Assembly (NCBI RefSeq): GCF_030272615.1
Contig: NC_081411.1
Coordinates: 185,426,449 to 185,490,448 of the forward strand
DNA: 64,000 bases
Source: Cryptomeria japonica
Lineage: Eukaryota > Streptophyta > Pinopsida > Cupressales > Cupressaceae
Reading direction: 5' to 3'
How positions within the stretch are numbered: the first letter of the stretch is position 1; the number at the start of each line of letters is the position of its first letter. The notes below the pieces were generated by a model, which saw nothing but the letters and a program-made list of their open reading frames with translations, did not search any database and had not been told where the DNA came from. This document shows positions 10,501 to 24,342 of the stretch, in pieces. Position numbers and translations under genes: made by a program.

Positions 10501-13500
10501 ATCACATTATCATTTACTCTCAAAGATTAGTGAAAACTGCTCAGAAATATTAATGATAGAAGACACCCACAAAAGTTTTGACAAGCTATTACGAGTTTAA
10601 AATGAAGCTTAATATTCCAATTTGAGAATCCTAATATTCTTTCTAAACAAAGGAAGTAAAAGAGACACTTACATTTTTTGTGGTCTCCCCCATGTAGTTG
10701 TTGGAATTGTTATCCAAATAGGTTAGGTGCTCCATGTGAGCGATATCGAAGGGCAGTTGTTGAATTCTTCCAGCTTGAAAATATCGAAGATGCTTGAAAT
10801 TTCTTTTACATTCACCATCCACAATTGTACAGTCTCCTAAACCAAGAACTCTTAGATTCGGCATGTCATCCAGCTGTTGTGCAGAAATAGGGAATGGGAA
10901 CTTGTTTTCTAAAAGCCAGATTCCTTTTATTGCGTGAAGCTTCGGAAACAAACAAGATCACGTGGGAAATCATTTCTTAAAAAATATTAAAACCTTACAT
11001 GGACTCATGGCTTTTGAATAGAATGAATTTAAGAATACTCAATATCTACCTTATTTTTTGCCAGCAAAGCATGGAGCTCAGCGGCAGTAGTTGTTCGAAC
11101 TCCTTTTGCAAGAGAGAGACAGTACGGCATGACTGTAGCAGGGACAACTACTTTAGTTGATTCTCTTTTCACTAGCTCCAACTCTTTCAACTTTTCCAGT
11201 ACATCGATTTCAAATATGCAGGCCACATGATCCCACTCCCTGTTATTGAAAAATGAACAAATGTCCAGAAGTGCATCTTGGGTGGTTATAGACTGACGGA
11301 GGAATTTTCCTTCGCACCCCAAGTACTCACTCAGTACTTCGAAACTAGGCTTCTCTGTTTCAATCCATTCTAACAATCTGCTAAATGCTTCCTCGTCTTT
11401 GTAATACTTAACCAAATGGTCCCGAACAATTTTCATTTGAAGCTTATAGCCCTTACAAATCTTTATAATGTTCCATACAAGAGGTTTGTTAATGTTACTC
11501 AACGAAAGCTTTTTCTTGAAGAATTCCAAAGCTTGCTTGTAACCCAAACCTTTCATAGCATACAGATGTCTTTTAAAATTGGTGCCCTCCGTAGCAGATA
11601 TTACATCCTTCTCGCGAGTCGTAACCAGAAGTCTGATGCGATTCAGTCCGTAGTTCCTCTTTGGCAAAAGTTTACCAAGGATTTCAGCACTGGGGATATT
11701 TTCAATGTACATGAATACATTCTCGATAGCATGTTTTTCATCTAAGACATTAAAAGCCTTATGCAGCTGCTTCTTCCAATCTCCATCGTTTTCAATGTCT
11801 GGTGAAATATATTTTAATCCCAGATTCTGTAAAATTTGCGATCGCAGACCAGGAACAATGTCTGTATTTGATATGGAGCCTTCTTTCGCACTGTCCATCC
11901 CAGATATTTCTATTTTCAATTGCTTCCATTTCTTGTTTTTGAGCTCATTTTCAAGCATCGAATACACTTTATCTCCAGCTTTCGACTTGCCTGTGCTCCG
12001 ATCACCGCATATAAAAACTGCTACTGCTGCCTCGTCCTCCTCCAATTCCAGCAATTTTTTAATGCTGCTGACTGAACAAAATCACAAGATACATGTAAAC
12101 ATATCCTATAATAAGAGCATTCAACATAACGTTCGGGTCTATACCTGGGTCATTGTCGTCCTGATCTCCATCGTACTCTCTTTGTGGAGCACGAAGACCT
12201 TTATGTTGAAAAACTGTACAAAACCAAATATAATTATCATTAGCTCCATCTCTATAAAACTAATAGTAGATAGTTGTAAACTTCTGTTCCTTACAAAATA
12301 GTGTTGACTAAATAAAACAAAATTATTTTAAAAAGCTATGTTAATAGATTATTATTAATTTTTGAAAATATATTTTGTACAAAATTACAAAAAATAGTTT
12401 ATAAGGAAAAATGTTTGATTATTATAATCTATATGCTCTTCAATAATACTATTAGATCTAATATTATGTTCAAGTTTTCAGAATCAACATTTGAATTGCA
12501 TTCTATGATCAATGGTGTAGAAGTAGAGAGTAAGAGGAGAGAATAGTATATTGTAGACTAAGACCATCTAAAAAGAGAAGGGAAAGGATACACATAGACT
12601 AAGGTACTTGAGAAAAAAGTTGGTAAATGATAAATACAATGCTTAAAATCATAGGAAAAATTAATGTGCATGTGCGCATGCTTGGCACAAACTAATAAGG
12701 GAAAAGTGTACTTGTGGTGTTTAGCAAGGATCAAACCCAAACTAGGTCAATAATCTTACAAGCCATTGTGCCTTTGTTGAGCCATTGTGCTTATGGGTTA
12801 TCCCCTCATAAGTGGTCTCTCTAAGCTTAGAGCAGGCTAAAGTTTAAATTTACCAAAGCAACATATGTTGATATCATCCACATGATTTTATCACCAACTG
12901 AATTTGCATTGAAAGGAGTTGACAAAATATTCTTTAAAAATGTTCCATGTACATGTTAGCCAAAACTAAGGAGAGGTGCAAAAAAATTCTAAATCAATTA
13001 TTTAATTCATATGTTTCATTATGGTATCCATTTGTGTGAGTGGTTACTAATAAAAAAATTGCAAGTATGATGTTCCAGGGCCACACATCTTATTATTTCT
13101 CTTGAATAAATTCCTAGGAAAACAATTATTCATTTCAACAATTTTTCTATTGTGTCGAAGTGTTGCTTCATATGTTCAATTCTTATTAGTTGTGACTTAA
13201 TAAGGCTCTAGAAAAAAATGTATGCTTTAAAAAACACAGATAAGACACGCGTGTTTATATTTTTTAATGTGTCAATTTGATTTTTATATTTTATCCCTAA
13301 TTATCTAATCTTTTTCAACCCATTTATATCATTAGACCTATATAAGACTTGAATACGTATTTCATAATTTTGGTTTTTTAGATGTTAGCAATTATGAATC
13401 AATAGATAATGGACGTGTCCTGATTATGTTGGTTCATGGATAAATTTCCAAACAAAACCTTTTTACATTATCTTTTGTCATTCTACAAATGCCATTTTTT

Positions 13501-13881
13501 AAAAATTAATCAATTTATGTTATTCAAAATAACTTCATCAAAGAGACTAGTATAACACAATAAAAAGGTTAGCTATAAGACTACTATCAAACCTAAAGTT
13601 TCCTTTATATTATTAAAGTTAAAAATAATTAATATTATTACTAAAATTCAATATATAATTGATCTATTTCTATATTTCTAGGTACTTAATGAAGACTATT
13701 CTCAACTTATTAATTAAAAAATATTTTAAAGATTAAATATAATGTTAATTATGTTTGTTTTAATATAATTTTAAAAAATCCAAATTAATCTCAACAAGAA
13801 TATATGATTTGAAGACTTACATTGAATTTTTTTTCCTTTAAGTACCAATTTTTTAGTCTTCCTCCATATTACTCCTGCCAT
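7542..13881 (-). CDS. NLR immune receptor: NB-ARC, LRR and SEO-like C-terminus
   Basis: Seven-exon model: 13,881-13,821; 12,213-12,145; 12,071-11,050; 10,939-10,673; 10,377-9,274; 8,891-8,304; 8,192-7,542 (TAA). Every intron is GT-AG and all phases agree, giving about 1,253 residues. Residues 66-73 are an intact P-loop (GDRSTGKS). Residues 190-196 (RLLVTTR) match RNBS-B, and 312-319 (LDICSFFN) resemble the TNL-type RNBS-D. Kinase-2 (VFMYIENI, 162-169), GLPL (KGYKLQ) and MHD (MPY, 358-360) are degenerate. Residues 385-841 are leucine-rich repeats of the form LPxSFGNLKxLxxLDLSxC. Exons 6-7 (842-1253) are not LRR. FEVVWIP (1115-1121) and YKLPLLIGVPPKGKL match the thioredoxin-like part of sieve-element-occlusion proteins. 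The end is charged and probably coiled-coil. No TIR or CC domain precedes the NB-ARC. Role in pathogen sensing is inferred from family; expression is unknown. Confidence 0.82.
12214..13820 (-). other. Intron 1 of the NLR gene, about 1.6 kb
   Basis: Lies between donor GTAAGT (just 3' of the 20-codon first exon) and acceptor tttgtacag. It is AT-rich with no supported coding sequence. Exon 1 is short, so its assignment rests on the ATG, the strong donor and the phase match with exon 2. Confidence 0.6.
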
Positions 13882-14035
13882 GACCAACATACAATTAGAT
13901 AATAAGTAATAATCAATTATAAAAAAATAAATAATAACTTTATGATATCTAATTTATGTTTTTATGAACCTCAAAATGCTTAATTAAAACTTCAATTTAT
14001 ACATGATTCGACAAAATTTCATATTATATTTATTT

Positions 14036-14062
14036 ATATATTATATATATATATATATATAT
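14036..14062. repeat. (TA)n microsatellite
   Basis: An almost uninterrupted TA run lies between the NLR gene and the 3' flank of its duplicate. Confidence 0.85.
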
Positions 14063-14319
14063 AACTCATTTGTATGCATACATATATCTATTCAAATTTA
14101 TACACATTCACAAAGTGGACTTTATTTGGACCAATATGTATGATGTGTTTACTATTTGTTTAGCTATAAATAAATAAAACATCACACAATATAATTACAT
14201 TATAAGAAACCTCATCATTGTAATTATAATCTTTTTAATAGAAATCCTTTATCTAGAGAATGCATAAATAATTAGATATGTTGTTCATTTTTAATATAAA
14301 AGTAATATGTTTTCTATGC

Positions 14320-14961
14320 TTATGTGAAGTTTGATTTTTCCTTTTCCTCTTTGCTATTTTTCCTATTCCATTCCTCCATAAATTTGAATAGCACATTTGT
14401 TGTCTTTGTCACCCTCATGTTTGTTATCTCCCTTTCCATCTTCTCCATCATCATTTCCCTCCATGCACTGCCTTTGTCACCCACTTCTTACATATTTCTC
14501 TCGCTTTGTCATCTATCCTTGGAATCAGATTTTCTCAAAGGATCTTTCCCTTAGCAGGCACAACAATGAGCAATGGCAATTTATAGAAGGAAGGATGCCT
14601 TCGGATAAAAAGCATGGCTAAGGAATTGATGGACCAAGGATCTGCAGTTGATGGTCACTTGAGTTTCTTAATCCCCTCTAGATGAGTTGCTCATGTGCCT
14701 CTACCATGTATTATTATTGGAATCCATACCACTTCAAAGTCGATACAACTTTTAATAGGTTTGTCCTCCTTCTTCTTGTGCTTATCATACACTTCACTGA
14801 AAGTCATGCGTTCTCCTTTAAGGTCGATACTGTTTTCTATTTGTTTTTCCTCCGACATTTTCTTGAGATTGTCATACCCCTTATTGAAAGCCTTGAATTC
14901 TGCTTCAATGTTGTGAGGCCATGAGAGTAAGAGGAAAACTAATTTCCCCTCAAGGTCTTTG
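14320..14961 (-). pseudogene. NLR copy 2, exon 7 (SEO-like part), split off
   Basis: Close copy of exon 7 of the intact gene (7,542-8,184). Homology continues into the 3' flank down to about 14,093. The frame has at least three stops: one replaces Arg after HGRGT (CGA to TGA), one replaces Trp in LKWPS (TGG to TGA), and one follows KGKIL. Similarity ends abruptly at 14,961, within the codons for the exon start. The missing 5' continuation is found base for base at 35,615 onward, so this is one end of a gene cut by an insertion. Confidence 0.85.
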
Positions 14962-15260
14962 CAATAATACATTTGGGGTCAAATTCTGACGGAGGTTTCC
15001 GATGGACAAGGAACATTGTGTGAAAATTTGATTTTTTTTTTTTAAAATGCCTGTGTTCGTCGGAATTCGGATGACCACGAGCATTTTATTAAAAAAAAAA
15101 ATGCAACGCATTTTCATTTTGAAAGAAAATCGAAACAAGCGGCAATCGTCTTGCCTCCCTGCCCCCCCCCGCCAGAGCGATCTTTGCACAAGCAAGGTAA
15201 GGTTTTTGGCTCGCTTTTGTCCAGGTGAATTTTCTATCAAGGGTTTAGAATGTTTTTGGC
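14962..15260. other. GC-richer left edge of the insert, possible transposon terminus
   Basis: Begins exactly where NLR homology stops. It contains small inverted-looking motifs (tctgacggaggtttccgatgg-like and gttcgtcggaattcggatga-like) typical in style of CACTA subterminal repeats, an A-run, a C-run, and a short GC-rich stretch. No protein is supported. Confidence 0.35.
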
Positions 15261-18200
15261 CGCAGTAGAGCGATCAATTCTCAATTTTGTTTGGTAAATC
15301 ATCTTCGTTTTGCACACAAAGGGTGCGTTGAATACTTGTATAAGCTGTATGGAGGTTATAGAAAGTTGTATGAAGCGTCTGTTTCTTCCTGATTTTCTTC
15401 CTCTCTGTCTGTAGATGATTTTTGTGCTTGTATTGAAGTTTTTGCAATGAAGCTATCTATATTAAGAACTCCTCTACATATTTCAATCCATCACAAGTTT
15501 CCTTGTGTCTTGTCATTCAGACTTGAGTAACATTTAAAATGGACGTCTTTTAGCTTTGATACTCAGTGGTCCACTTTCCTAGAACATAAAGAACACAAAG
15601 GAGTAGAGGTAGTTAAACTGATAGCAATCTATCATTAAATGTTGAATTCATCAAGTAGGGTGTTCGAAGGATAAAGGCCATTAAAGGCATTTTGTTCTTT
15701 TAGCTTTGATCGTATCATGAACTTCTACGATCTCCTCATTCTCCTACATTGGGGTATAATACTCTGGTTTCAGCTTAATTTTGATTAAAGCTGCATCTTG
15801 AAGTGCTTATATGCACATCTTTCATAGAGTAAACATGCAACATACACTACATGTAAAGGTCACTCAAAAAGGATGCAGTACCATATCTCATCAAATGCAA
15901 CTCAATGGGAAAGAGGACTAGATTCCAGAGAGGTGGTAAAGAGTTTTATTGCAATGGCCTAAAGTATTGTCCAAGATGAATCAATTACACCCCTCACAAA
16001 AGATGAGGTTACTCAACCATACAAGTCTTAGCGGTCCAAGAGCGAGCATGTCTTCCACACTCATAGCAAGTCCATACGAGCACTCCAAATATAATAGTGC
16101 ACCGTTATCTTGGTTCATTTTAATTTCTCATGTCTTTCTTTAGTTATCACTTAGTTAAGAGATTTCTGCACAAGATATCCTTAGGCCCCTTTGTGCCCTA
16201 GCAAATGTAGGAAGCTATTACATACTTCCCTCTAACACCTATGTCCTTACTTCATACTCACAACATCAAGTGTGGCACAAAAAACAAGGCAAGAATTAAA
16301 ATACATCAAGTGTGGCACAAATTTGGACCAATAATTTTTTTAATAGTCTTAAAAGGCATATTATGAAAAATCATGGAGTCTTCAAATCTTCCATTCTAAA
16401 ACATTCAAATTCAATTGCAAAATTCAAATTTTCTTAGATTTTTTCCAAACGTAAAAACCAAAAATTTTATGCAAACTTTATTAATGAAGGTCAAATTTTC
16501 TCAAATTTTGAAATTCGAAATACAAAGTGTCCCTTTGGTTAAAATGTGAACATCTAATTCAAGCAATAAACTTTGAATTTCAATCATTTTTTTTAAAATT
16601 GTCATGGTGAGGGCACAAAATGTCATTTTTTTAAATTTTAAATATAATTAAATCCTACTCTATTTGCTTCAAATTTCATTCTAAGAAAGAATTCCAATGT
16701 TTTCTTAAGGGTGAGCATGGAATCCATTATGCAAAAGGACTCAAATACAAAGATAAAGAATACAATTACCTTCATTTTCAAATTTGAAAAAATGGCTTTC
16801 TTGTAATTTCCTCAAAATGGATGAAGTTGAATCCACGCACGTTTCAAGCAATCCTTTGTCATCCTCAATCCAATTCACTCCCAAGCTTTTACAATTGAAT
16901 TGAGTCAAATCTCTCAAAATTTTAAATTTTCAAAAGAACGCTTTTGAAGAGCATTTTTCTTTAAAACCTCTATAGCCAAGTGGAGAAATAACCATGTACC
17001 TATAACTACTCAATGCACATGTCAAGAATACCTATTCAATACATATATAGTTGAAGCACATCATAAACACCCAACAAGACCAACATCATAAAAATATAAT
17101 TCAATGCATCAAGATATCATATAATCAACGAACACATTTACTAAAACATAAATAATTTTATGCACATTTATGAACTAAAGCATTCAAATAAACAAGGCAT
17201 ATAAACATAACATAGCCACCTCAAATCATATTGAACACCAACAATCGACATGTTAAGGAACCTCATCTTGAAACGTGGGGATGGTCCAAACACACCATTC
17301 AAAGCAAGGACAACAACCACAACTAAAACTCACAAAAAACAATGAAGCTAAAACATCGTTCAACACCCAAGACAAAAAACACAAGAACAACATATGCATC
17401 CCTTAATACATAGTTGAAGCTAGTGATGTTGAGATCTACATCTCAACAATAGAAATGGGGTGTTACAATTATAATGTATAATGGTTGATATATATGCTAA
17501 CATGTGGTACACATCCCCCAAGGTAGTTATATTCTTATGCTTTGTAAGTCATCCCACTAGCAAATTAGATTAAAACTGTGTATCCCATGTGTGGGGTAAG
17601 TGGTAATGGTAGTGTTAGTTATTTGAGTGTTATATATTGTGGGGCTCAGGAAAGAGAAGGGAAGTGAAAAGTATTTGTGTTTAGGATCTCATGATTTTTA
17701 TTAAAGGTAAATAGGTTTTAGGTTATAGACTCCTAAAACCCAATTTAATCAAAATATCAATAAAATAGCCACTAACCAATAGCAAAAGATCAAACTAGAT
17801 GATTTGAAAGGGCCTAGAGTCTTGTCAATGTCATTTCCAACCTAAACAATGTCATTTCCTTTTTTTCAATACGCACACCCTTAGCTTGACAATGGGATTT
17901 TGAAATAACTCTTTGAACAACCATCCAAGACACCATATTCAAGTTCCTTTGATCAAGGAGACTGGAGGGAATCCTCAACCAAAGTCACTTCATGCAATGA
18001 GGAAGAATGCCTACCCAAAGATGTTGTATGTTGTATCGATTCCATAGACTAGGTGAGTGCGTGACTCCTTGCACACTCTTCTACCATGGTAATAGCTCTT
18101 CGATTAAGTCCACTACCCATCCTCAACCATCAAGACAACATCCTCATTAGTGGTGCAGGGGCACCTCATGACCAAGGAAATCATGAAAAAGACCATGAAT

Positions 18201-19680
18201 TTTTAAAGGAATAATCATGTGATTCATCCATATTTGCAATAAGATAGGTTATTTTGTTGATTTTTGTAATAAACCCCACCTTGTTACCCAATGTCATGGA
18301 TTTGGCAGGATGATAAGCCACCATAGGCATATGGGCCTAGGGGTATTTAATTGAGTATTTTAGGTGTTTTTAGGTGTCTTAGGATGTTTTAGACATGTTT
18401 TAATGACACTAATACCATTGGATTCAATAGGTGTCAAATTTGGTTAAAATATGTCAAAATTATAAAAATTGTCAAAGTTGCTAATAACCATTTTTGGTTA
18501 AAAAGTGCAACTTCTTTCCAAATGGTTCCCATAGTTAAAAAATTTGTTGATAACTGATGGGAAGGATATAAATCATGATTCCAACCACCTTTTGGGGGTT
18601 TTTGACTCATTTGTAATGATTTGGCATAAAAAAAGCAATAAAATTCTGTGATTTTCCTGCAATTTTGCTGCTATAATCATTGTACCATATTGTATGGACT
18701 TGATAGAAGCATAAAATGGTGGGATGTGTTAGATTAGTGAATCACCTTTCAAATGAGACTATTTTGAGGTATTTATTCATTCTTGAAGTGGAGATATCTG
18801 CAATTTACTGGAAGTTGCTGGGTTAGGACAGTGTTCCCTAGGTTTTGGCATTAAAATTGTGAAAAATTGCTAATCCTTCATAGTCACTCAATGGCCCTGG
18901 AGGAGAAGCAAGGTTTAACAATTTAATTTAATATTTTGAAATAATTTTTCAGGTTTGGAGTTGAAATGAGCAAGGGTTTGATGCACTAAGGTGGGCAACT
19001 CCATGTGGCCACCTAGTGAAGGCATACAAGAAGGTTCCATATCTGGAGTTTGGGGTGTCACCAAGGTCTAAAACCAGGTAGTTTGTAGTTTTTCCATGTA
19101 ATTGAGAGTTAAATACCATTAATTTTCTTGGGAAGAACTTTTTAAGGGTACTTTCTTTGTAAAATAGACCTAATTGGAGCTATTAGGCCTACTAGCCAAG
19201 GGTAGGGTTAGGTCCTTTGCATAATTGATCAGCCTGAACCCTTGGGATATGTGTTAGTACTCCATGGTAGGGGTATAAATCCATTTTAATCCTTAGGTTT
19301 CCTTTGGCATTATTGGGAGAAAAACAACAATTCCAGTCTGGCAGGGCTACAAGGGCTTGTAAGCCTCTAAAACAACAACTTTGTAAAATTACCTTAAGGG
19401 AATCAATCCATTCCTGGGATAAGGTCTCTCTGACCTTGAAACCTTCAAATCATACCATTTTTTGTCACATTTTCATTGGGAAGAGTTCTAACCATAGTTG
19501 GACCAATTTGGCCTAGTGAGTCTCGTGCAGCTATTGGGAGGGTTGGGGGATAGAACCCTGCATAGAAGAAAACAAGTTGGAAGTGATATGGAACCTATAT
19601 ATCCAAGTCTTGAACACCCCATGAAGTTAGTTTGAAGTGCTAGGGTCCTTGGTTGGAGGTTTCAGTAGAAGAACCTATTC
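15261..19680. other. Gene-free stretch of the insert
   Basis: AT-rich DNA with no convincing coding sequence on either strand. Long blocks (about 16,300-17,400 and 18,300-19,600) look like decayed repeat sequence, but I cannot assign a family. A small hairpin lies at 17,427-17,448. Confidence 0.5.
17427..17448. repeat. Short perfect inverted repeat
   Basis: TGTTGAGAT and ATCTCAACA flank a 4-base loop. TGTTGAGA...TCTCAACA is a common LTR-end type motif, so it may mark an LTR scar, but nothing else supports one. Confidence 0.5.
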
Positions 19681-19935
19681 CACACCTTGCCTGGGGCTCT
19701 GCATCAATTAGAGTCTTGGAAATGTCAATGTCCACCAAGATATAGGCAAAAGTAGAGTGGTTGGTATCAAAGGTTGTGGAATATACCTTCAAAAAATAAC
19801 CAATAACATTGTTGATATCTTTATAATAGAAATCATCTCATAAATGAAAGAGAATGTTAGGCACCCTCGCCAAAGTGACATTATATTGATAGATTTTCAT
19901 CAAAAGAATGGAAAACTCAAGAAGCTATGGTGACA
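19681..19935 (-). pseudogene. LINE ORF1-like (DUF4283) fragment
   Basis: The minus frame reads VTLARVPNILFHL, then TGA where Trp is expected, then DDFYYKDINNVIG, a variable stretch, and FAYILVDIDISKTL. This matches the plant DUF4283 pattern (v-LP-LPlh-W-d---ki---lG ... -A-vlVeiDvs--L) found in ORF1 proteins of LINE retrotransposons and their relatives. Frame is lost on both sides and no zinc knuckle or reverse transcriptase follows. The stop fits TGG to TGA decay. Confidence 0.6.
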
Positions 19936-20040
19936 TATTGTGGCATTAGTAGGGATTATCTCTATTGACCACACCTTTCAAATATAGTATCCCCTAGTTC
20001 TCCTCATAGAATGGACCATTGGATGGCTCATAGTGGTATC

Positions 20041-21078
20041 CCATCCTACATTTATCTTGATGGCATTGCCGATAGTTGGTATGTGGTTCTTGGTACGGGT
20101 TTCCTCGTACCCTATTATCTTATTTATATATTTGTTCCAACATGTGGAGATTGATTTTTGTCATGCTATGATGATTTTCATGTTTACATGTGTTTTGACA
20201 TTATGCAAATAGGATTGTGAAGTTTCCTTCAATTGTTGATGATCTCTCATCTTTGTTGCATGGGCCAACAATTTTATTTTATCTTGTTTGAATTAGTTTA
20301 ATCACTATTGTGGGTTTTCTCTATTGTGTAGTTATTGTGGCTATGTTTGATTTGCTATTGGAATTGAAAACATTTATTTGACTTATTATTGGTACTATTT
20401 TTTCTTTCTTTCAATATTTATGATCTTTGGTAGTTTAGTGAAACTCTTGCTTATTTTAAATGCTGCCTTCTTTGTTGTGATGTGATTCCTCACCAAGATC
20501 GATGTAGATAACCTTGGATGAGTGTATATAAGGAATCAAACATTGGGAAAATTTGAGGATAGGGGTAAGTGTTTGTTGTATGGGTAGCTACGATCCACTT
20601 GTACATTCTTAGTGATAATTGACGGCTATGTCTTGGAGGCTAATCCCATTAAACAAACAAGGGGGAAGTCATACATAATCGTATGGATCCTCCCTAGTTG
20701 TGTGTGGATTCAAGACCATCATTTCATATGGTTCTTGGTTACTTTGTGAGACCATGGCATCCTCTTAGACCAATATGTGAGCCTTGTATTGTTATCCCTG
20801 CAATGTGGATGAATAAGTGTATGTTAAAATAAATGCTTTGCTTAGAATACTTAAAAATGTCTCTCAGAAAGTCTGCAACAGGCAAACTTTTAGTAAGAAT
20901 TTGTAGACACAATGCTCAAAAATTCACACAATCAGCTACATTAAATACGTTCTCTATTAAGTTCAATGTTTTATGATGAAAAAGAAGAGTTAAATGGTTT
21001 TGGTTCGATTTGCAATTTTTGTGAAGCTTTTGCACTTAAGTTTCCATAACCTGATTTTTTTGCCTGTGAAGAAAGACT
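20041..21078. other. No gene seen; presumed 5' region of the CACTA genes
   Basis: AT-rich sequence before the first transposase exon. No terminal CACTA motif with a matching partner could be found. Confidence 0.4.
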
Positions 21079-24000
21079 ATGTCAGATAATATCAGCGAAG
21101 AACAAAATAAGGAGACAATTGCTAGATTATGGTCTAACTTGAAAAGAAAAGGTATGGGAAATGTTATTGTCCCTGCAAAATTTGTAAGGGCTTAAAGACT
21201 AGAAGACTTCTAATCAAAATAGCTAAGAAACATTATAGGTAGCATGGTCACATTGAAGGGGGACATGATTATCATCCACTGGTAAGTTGTTCATTATATC
21301 GTTTTAACAATTTATATACATAAGAAATCACTTCATAATGAGATCATGATCATGGTTTATTTATGTATATCAATTTTATATAGGTGGAGCACCCTGGAGC
21401 ACATGGTATAGATCAACAAAACCCTGAGAATATGGTTTTCAAAGTGGAGGAACATGGAGGTGTGAATATCGAAGTTGAAGATAATGATCCCATGGAAGAT
21501 GACGATCATGCACCAGAAAACACAATTGAAGATGATGGTACAAATACATTGATCCATGACACATTTAGTACTGGCATAGCTGATCATGATGATCAGGATA
21601 ACCTTGATGTTCATGATTTACCTCTTCTTGAGAAGGCATATGAGCCCCTTTACAAAGGCTCCCAAACAACTCTTCTCTCTGTTGTATTGTTGTTGGTGAA
21701 CTTGAAGGTTATGACTGGTTTATCCAACATAACAATCTCACGTATGTTAAGGTGTGTCATACATGTCATTACAGTTAATAAATGGTGAATCATGTACCAT
21801 TAATATTCTTTATATTAACATCTCAAACCTTTTTTTTTGTTGTAGATTGATAGCTGAGTTTTTCTTACCAAAATCAAATATTCTACCTCGCTCATACCAA
21901 GAATTATCTACCATTATGAAAGATATTGGAATGGAGTATCAAACAATAGATGCTTGTCCCAATGATCATATTATATATCATAAACAACATGAATTTGGAA
22001 CAAAATGCCCTGAATGTCATATCAATAGATATCGAACAGATCAAATAACAAAAGAGGTGCCTCGCAAGGTTCTTCGTTATATTCCCATTATTCCACATAT
22101 GCAATGATTATTCAGGTGCACTAGCTTGGCACAATTTATGGATTACCATTCACGCAATAGAAGTCGAGATGACATTATTCGAATGCCTGCGGATGGTTCA
22201 GCATTTATGGACATAGAGGAAAAGTGGCTACACTTTAAAGAAGAACCTCATAATCTCAGGCTTTCATTGGCAACAGATGGTGTTAATCCATTTGGAGAGT
22301 TGAGATCTGTTTACTCAATGTGGCCTATTTTTGTTATCAACAATAATATTCCTCCATGGATGTCAATAAAGAGGGAGCACATAATGTTGGCAATGATTGT
22401 TCTAGGTATTTAATCATTTAATAGCCATCTACATTTAATTATAAATATTGCAGTAAAATGGTCATAATAATTATGTTATGTTTTTGTTCATTCCACTAGG
22501 CAAGCACCAATTCAAAGATATGCATGTATATATTGAGCCTCTTATCAATGAGTTGCTGGAGTTATGGAATGGTGTGACCATGTATGACATCTCCAGACCA
22601 ATAGGACAATTTCAATTCCATCCAATGCTTGTATGGACAATACATGATGCCCCAGGGATAACACATTTTTGTGGTACGTTATAGTGTTCAAGTTGCCCAT
22701 GATAATTATAATTATAAAAATTAACAAATTTAATAGAATTATACATTATCTTGTAGGTCTTCAAACAAAGGGAAAATTTGCATGTCCAATTTGTGGTCCA
22801 AAGATGAAATCCCATCATTCAAAAAGTTTAGGAAAGCAAGTGTTTGATGAGTATAGGCACTTCCTTCACAAAAATCATAAGTATCGAAATACTGAAAAAC
22901 ATATTTTCAATGGGAAAGAAGAGACTACATCAAAGCCACGAAGAATGACTCATCACTTATGGAAGTTGGAATATAATAGAATTAATCGTCAAGATAATGT
23001 CATTCCATCTAATGGTTTATGTTTGGAATTTGAATTTTTGTATCGTGTTTTGTTTACTGATGATCTAATTGATGATACTGAAGTTCATCAAGGCATGGAT
23101 GGCCACCTTCCAAAGGGACTAAAAAGTTATCCCAGACAATTTAGTAGGTTGCCTTACTACGAGCAGCTAAAAATTGTGCATTTGTTTGATACAATGCATA
23201 TTGGAAAGAATATAACAGAGACATTATGGAAAATATTGGATGGAAGGCATGACAAAGAAAAAATTGTCAAAATTTTTTAGTGACATTGTGGAATCCAATC
23301 ATGTAATGAAAAATGTCATTCAATCAAATAGCAATGGAGATCAAATTAATATAAGTACCCTTCCTTGGTTATTAACGGAGCAACAAAGCAATTCTATAAA
23401 AGAAGTTATACAAAAAATTCAATTTCCCACAGGATTTGTTGTGAACATAAACAATCTCATATCAAAGAAGAGTGAATTTGGGCCAGGGATGAAAACGCAT
23501 GATTGGCATACCTTCATTAAGGTAGTTCACGTTCTTGTGTATTTACTATATATTTGTATACTGTGCATGTACTTTTCATTGTATTATGTTAGAAAACAAT
23601 GAAAAGATCATTTTATAATTGTTGCAGTACGTTCTACCTCTATCTCTCCCAGACCACTTCGACAATAATATCAAGCAAGTCATATATGATCTTGGAAAAT
23701 ACATGAGGTAAGTAGTGATGTTTGTTTAATTTGTTGTATAGATATTATATTTGCCATATGTTTTACTTGTTATGCAATATATTGTATATTATTTTGTAAA
23801 GTCTTGTTTATATATTTTTGTGTCTTCAATCTCTTAGGTGGTTGTCATCTAAAGAAATACACAAGGAAGATATAAAATATTCGAAGAGAAAAATTGCTCA
23901 TCTAATGTGTGAAATGCAAAAGTGTCTACCTTCAATGCACAAGAACACTACCTCATACACCAAGTTGAGGAGATCGAATTGTGTGGACCTATACACACTA

Positions 24001-24262
24001 GGTCAATGTGGATGGTTGAGAGGCACTTGAAATTTTTGGAGGCTTTGGTTCGACAAAGAGCACATCCTGAGGGTTCTATGGTGGAGGGATATATGGTATA
24101 CCAAACTATGGTGTACATTACTAAATATCTTCCTGAGTTTGCAGCAAAAATCCACGTAGATCGCATTTGGGATCCCAACCCCATTAATAAATTCGAAGGG
24201 GAGCACTTGATGGGGAAAGGTAGATTGAAGAAAGTGAGAGGTAATTATAAGATGTTATTGTA
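21079..24262 (+). pseudogene. CACTA (En/Spm) transposase, TNP2 type, decayed
   Basis: Exons can be traced by splice signals: about 21,079-21,281; 21,385-21,751; 21,846-22,408; 22,499-22,673; 22,757-23,521; 23,629-23,706; 23,838-24,240. The first has a Cys-rich Transpos_assoc motif (CYCPCKIC). Then come GSQTTLLSVVLLLVNLKVM, DACPNDHIIY, CPECHINRYR, MPADGSAFMDIE, LSLATDGVNPFGE, IPPWMSIKRE and CPICGPK, the ordered landmarks of the TNP2 domain. The DUF4218-like part (WLSSKEIHKEDI, CGPIHTRSMWMVERHLKFLE) follows. Damage includes TAG in exon 1, TGA before LFRC, a frameshift in a T-run near 23,275, and another near 23,930. In life it would cut and paste elements by binding subterminal repeats. It cannot work as it stands. 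Confidence 0.85.
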
Positions 24263-24342
24263 GTAAATTAATTCTTCATCTTCTAAATAAATCAGTTGTA
24301 AGTGGTCTATTAATTATTTGTATAGTTGGTTGGGAGTGGGAT

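Noticed and set aside
17880-18060. Minus-strand stretch reading LWLRIPSSLLDQRN, perhaps another LINE ORF1 piece
   Set aside because: Too short and broken, and lacks the DUF4283 landmarks seen at 19,681-19,935.
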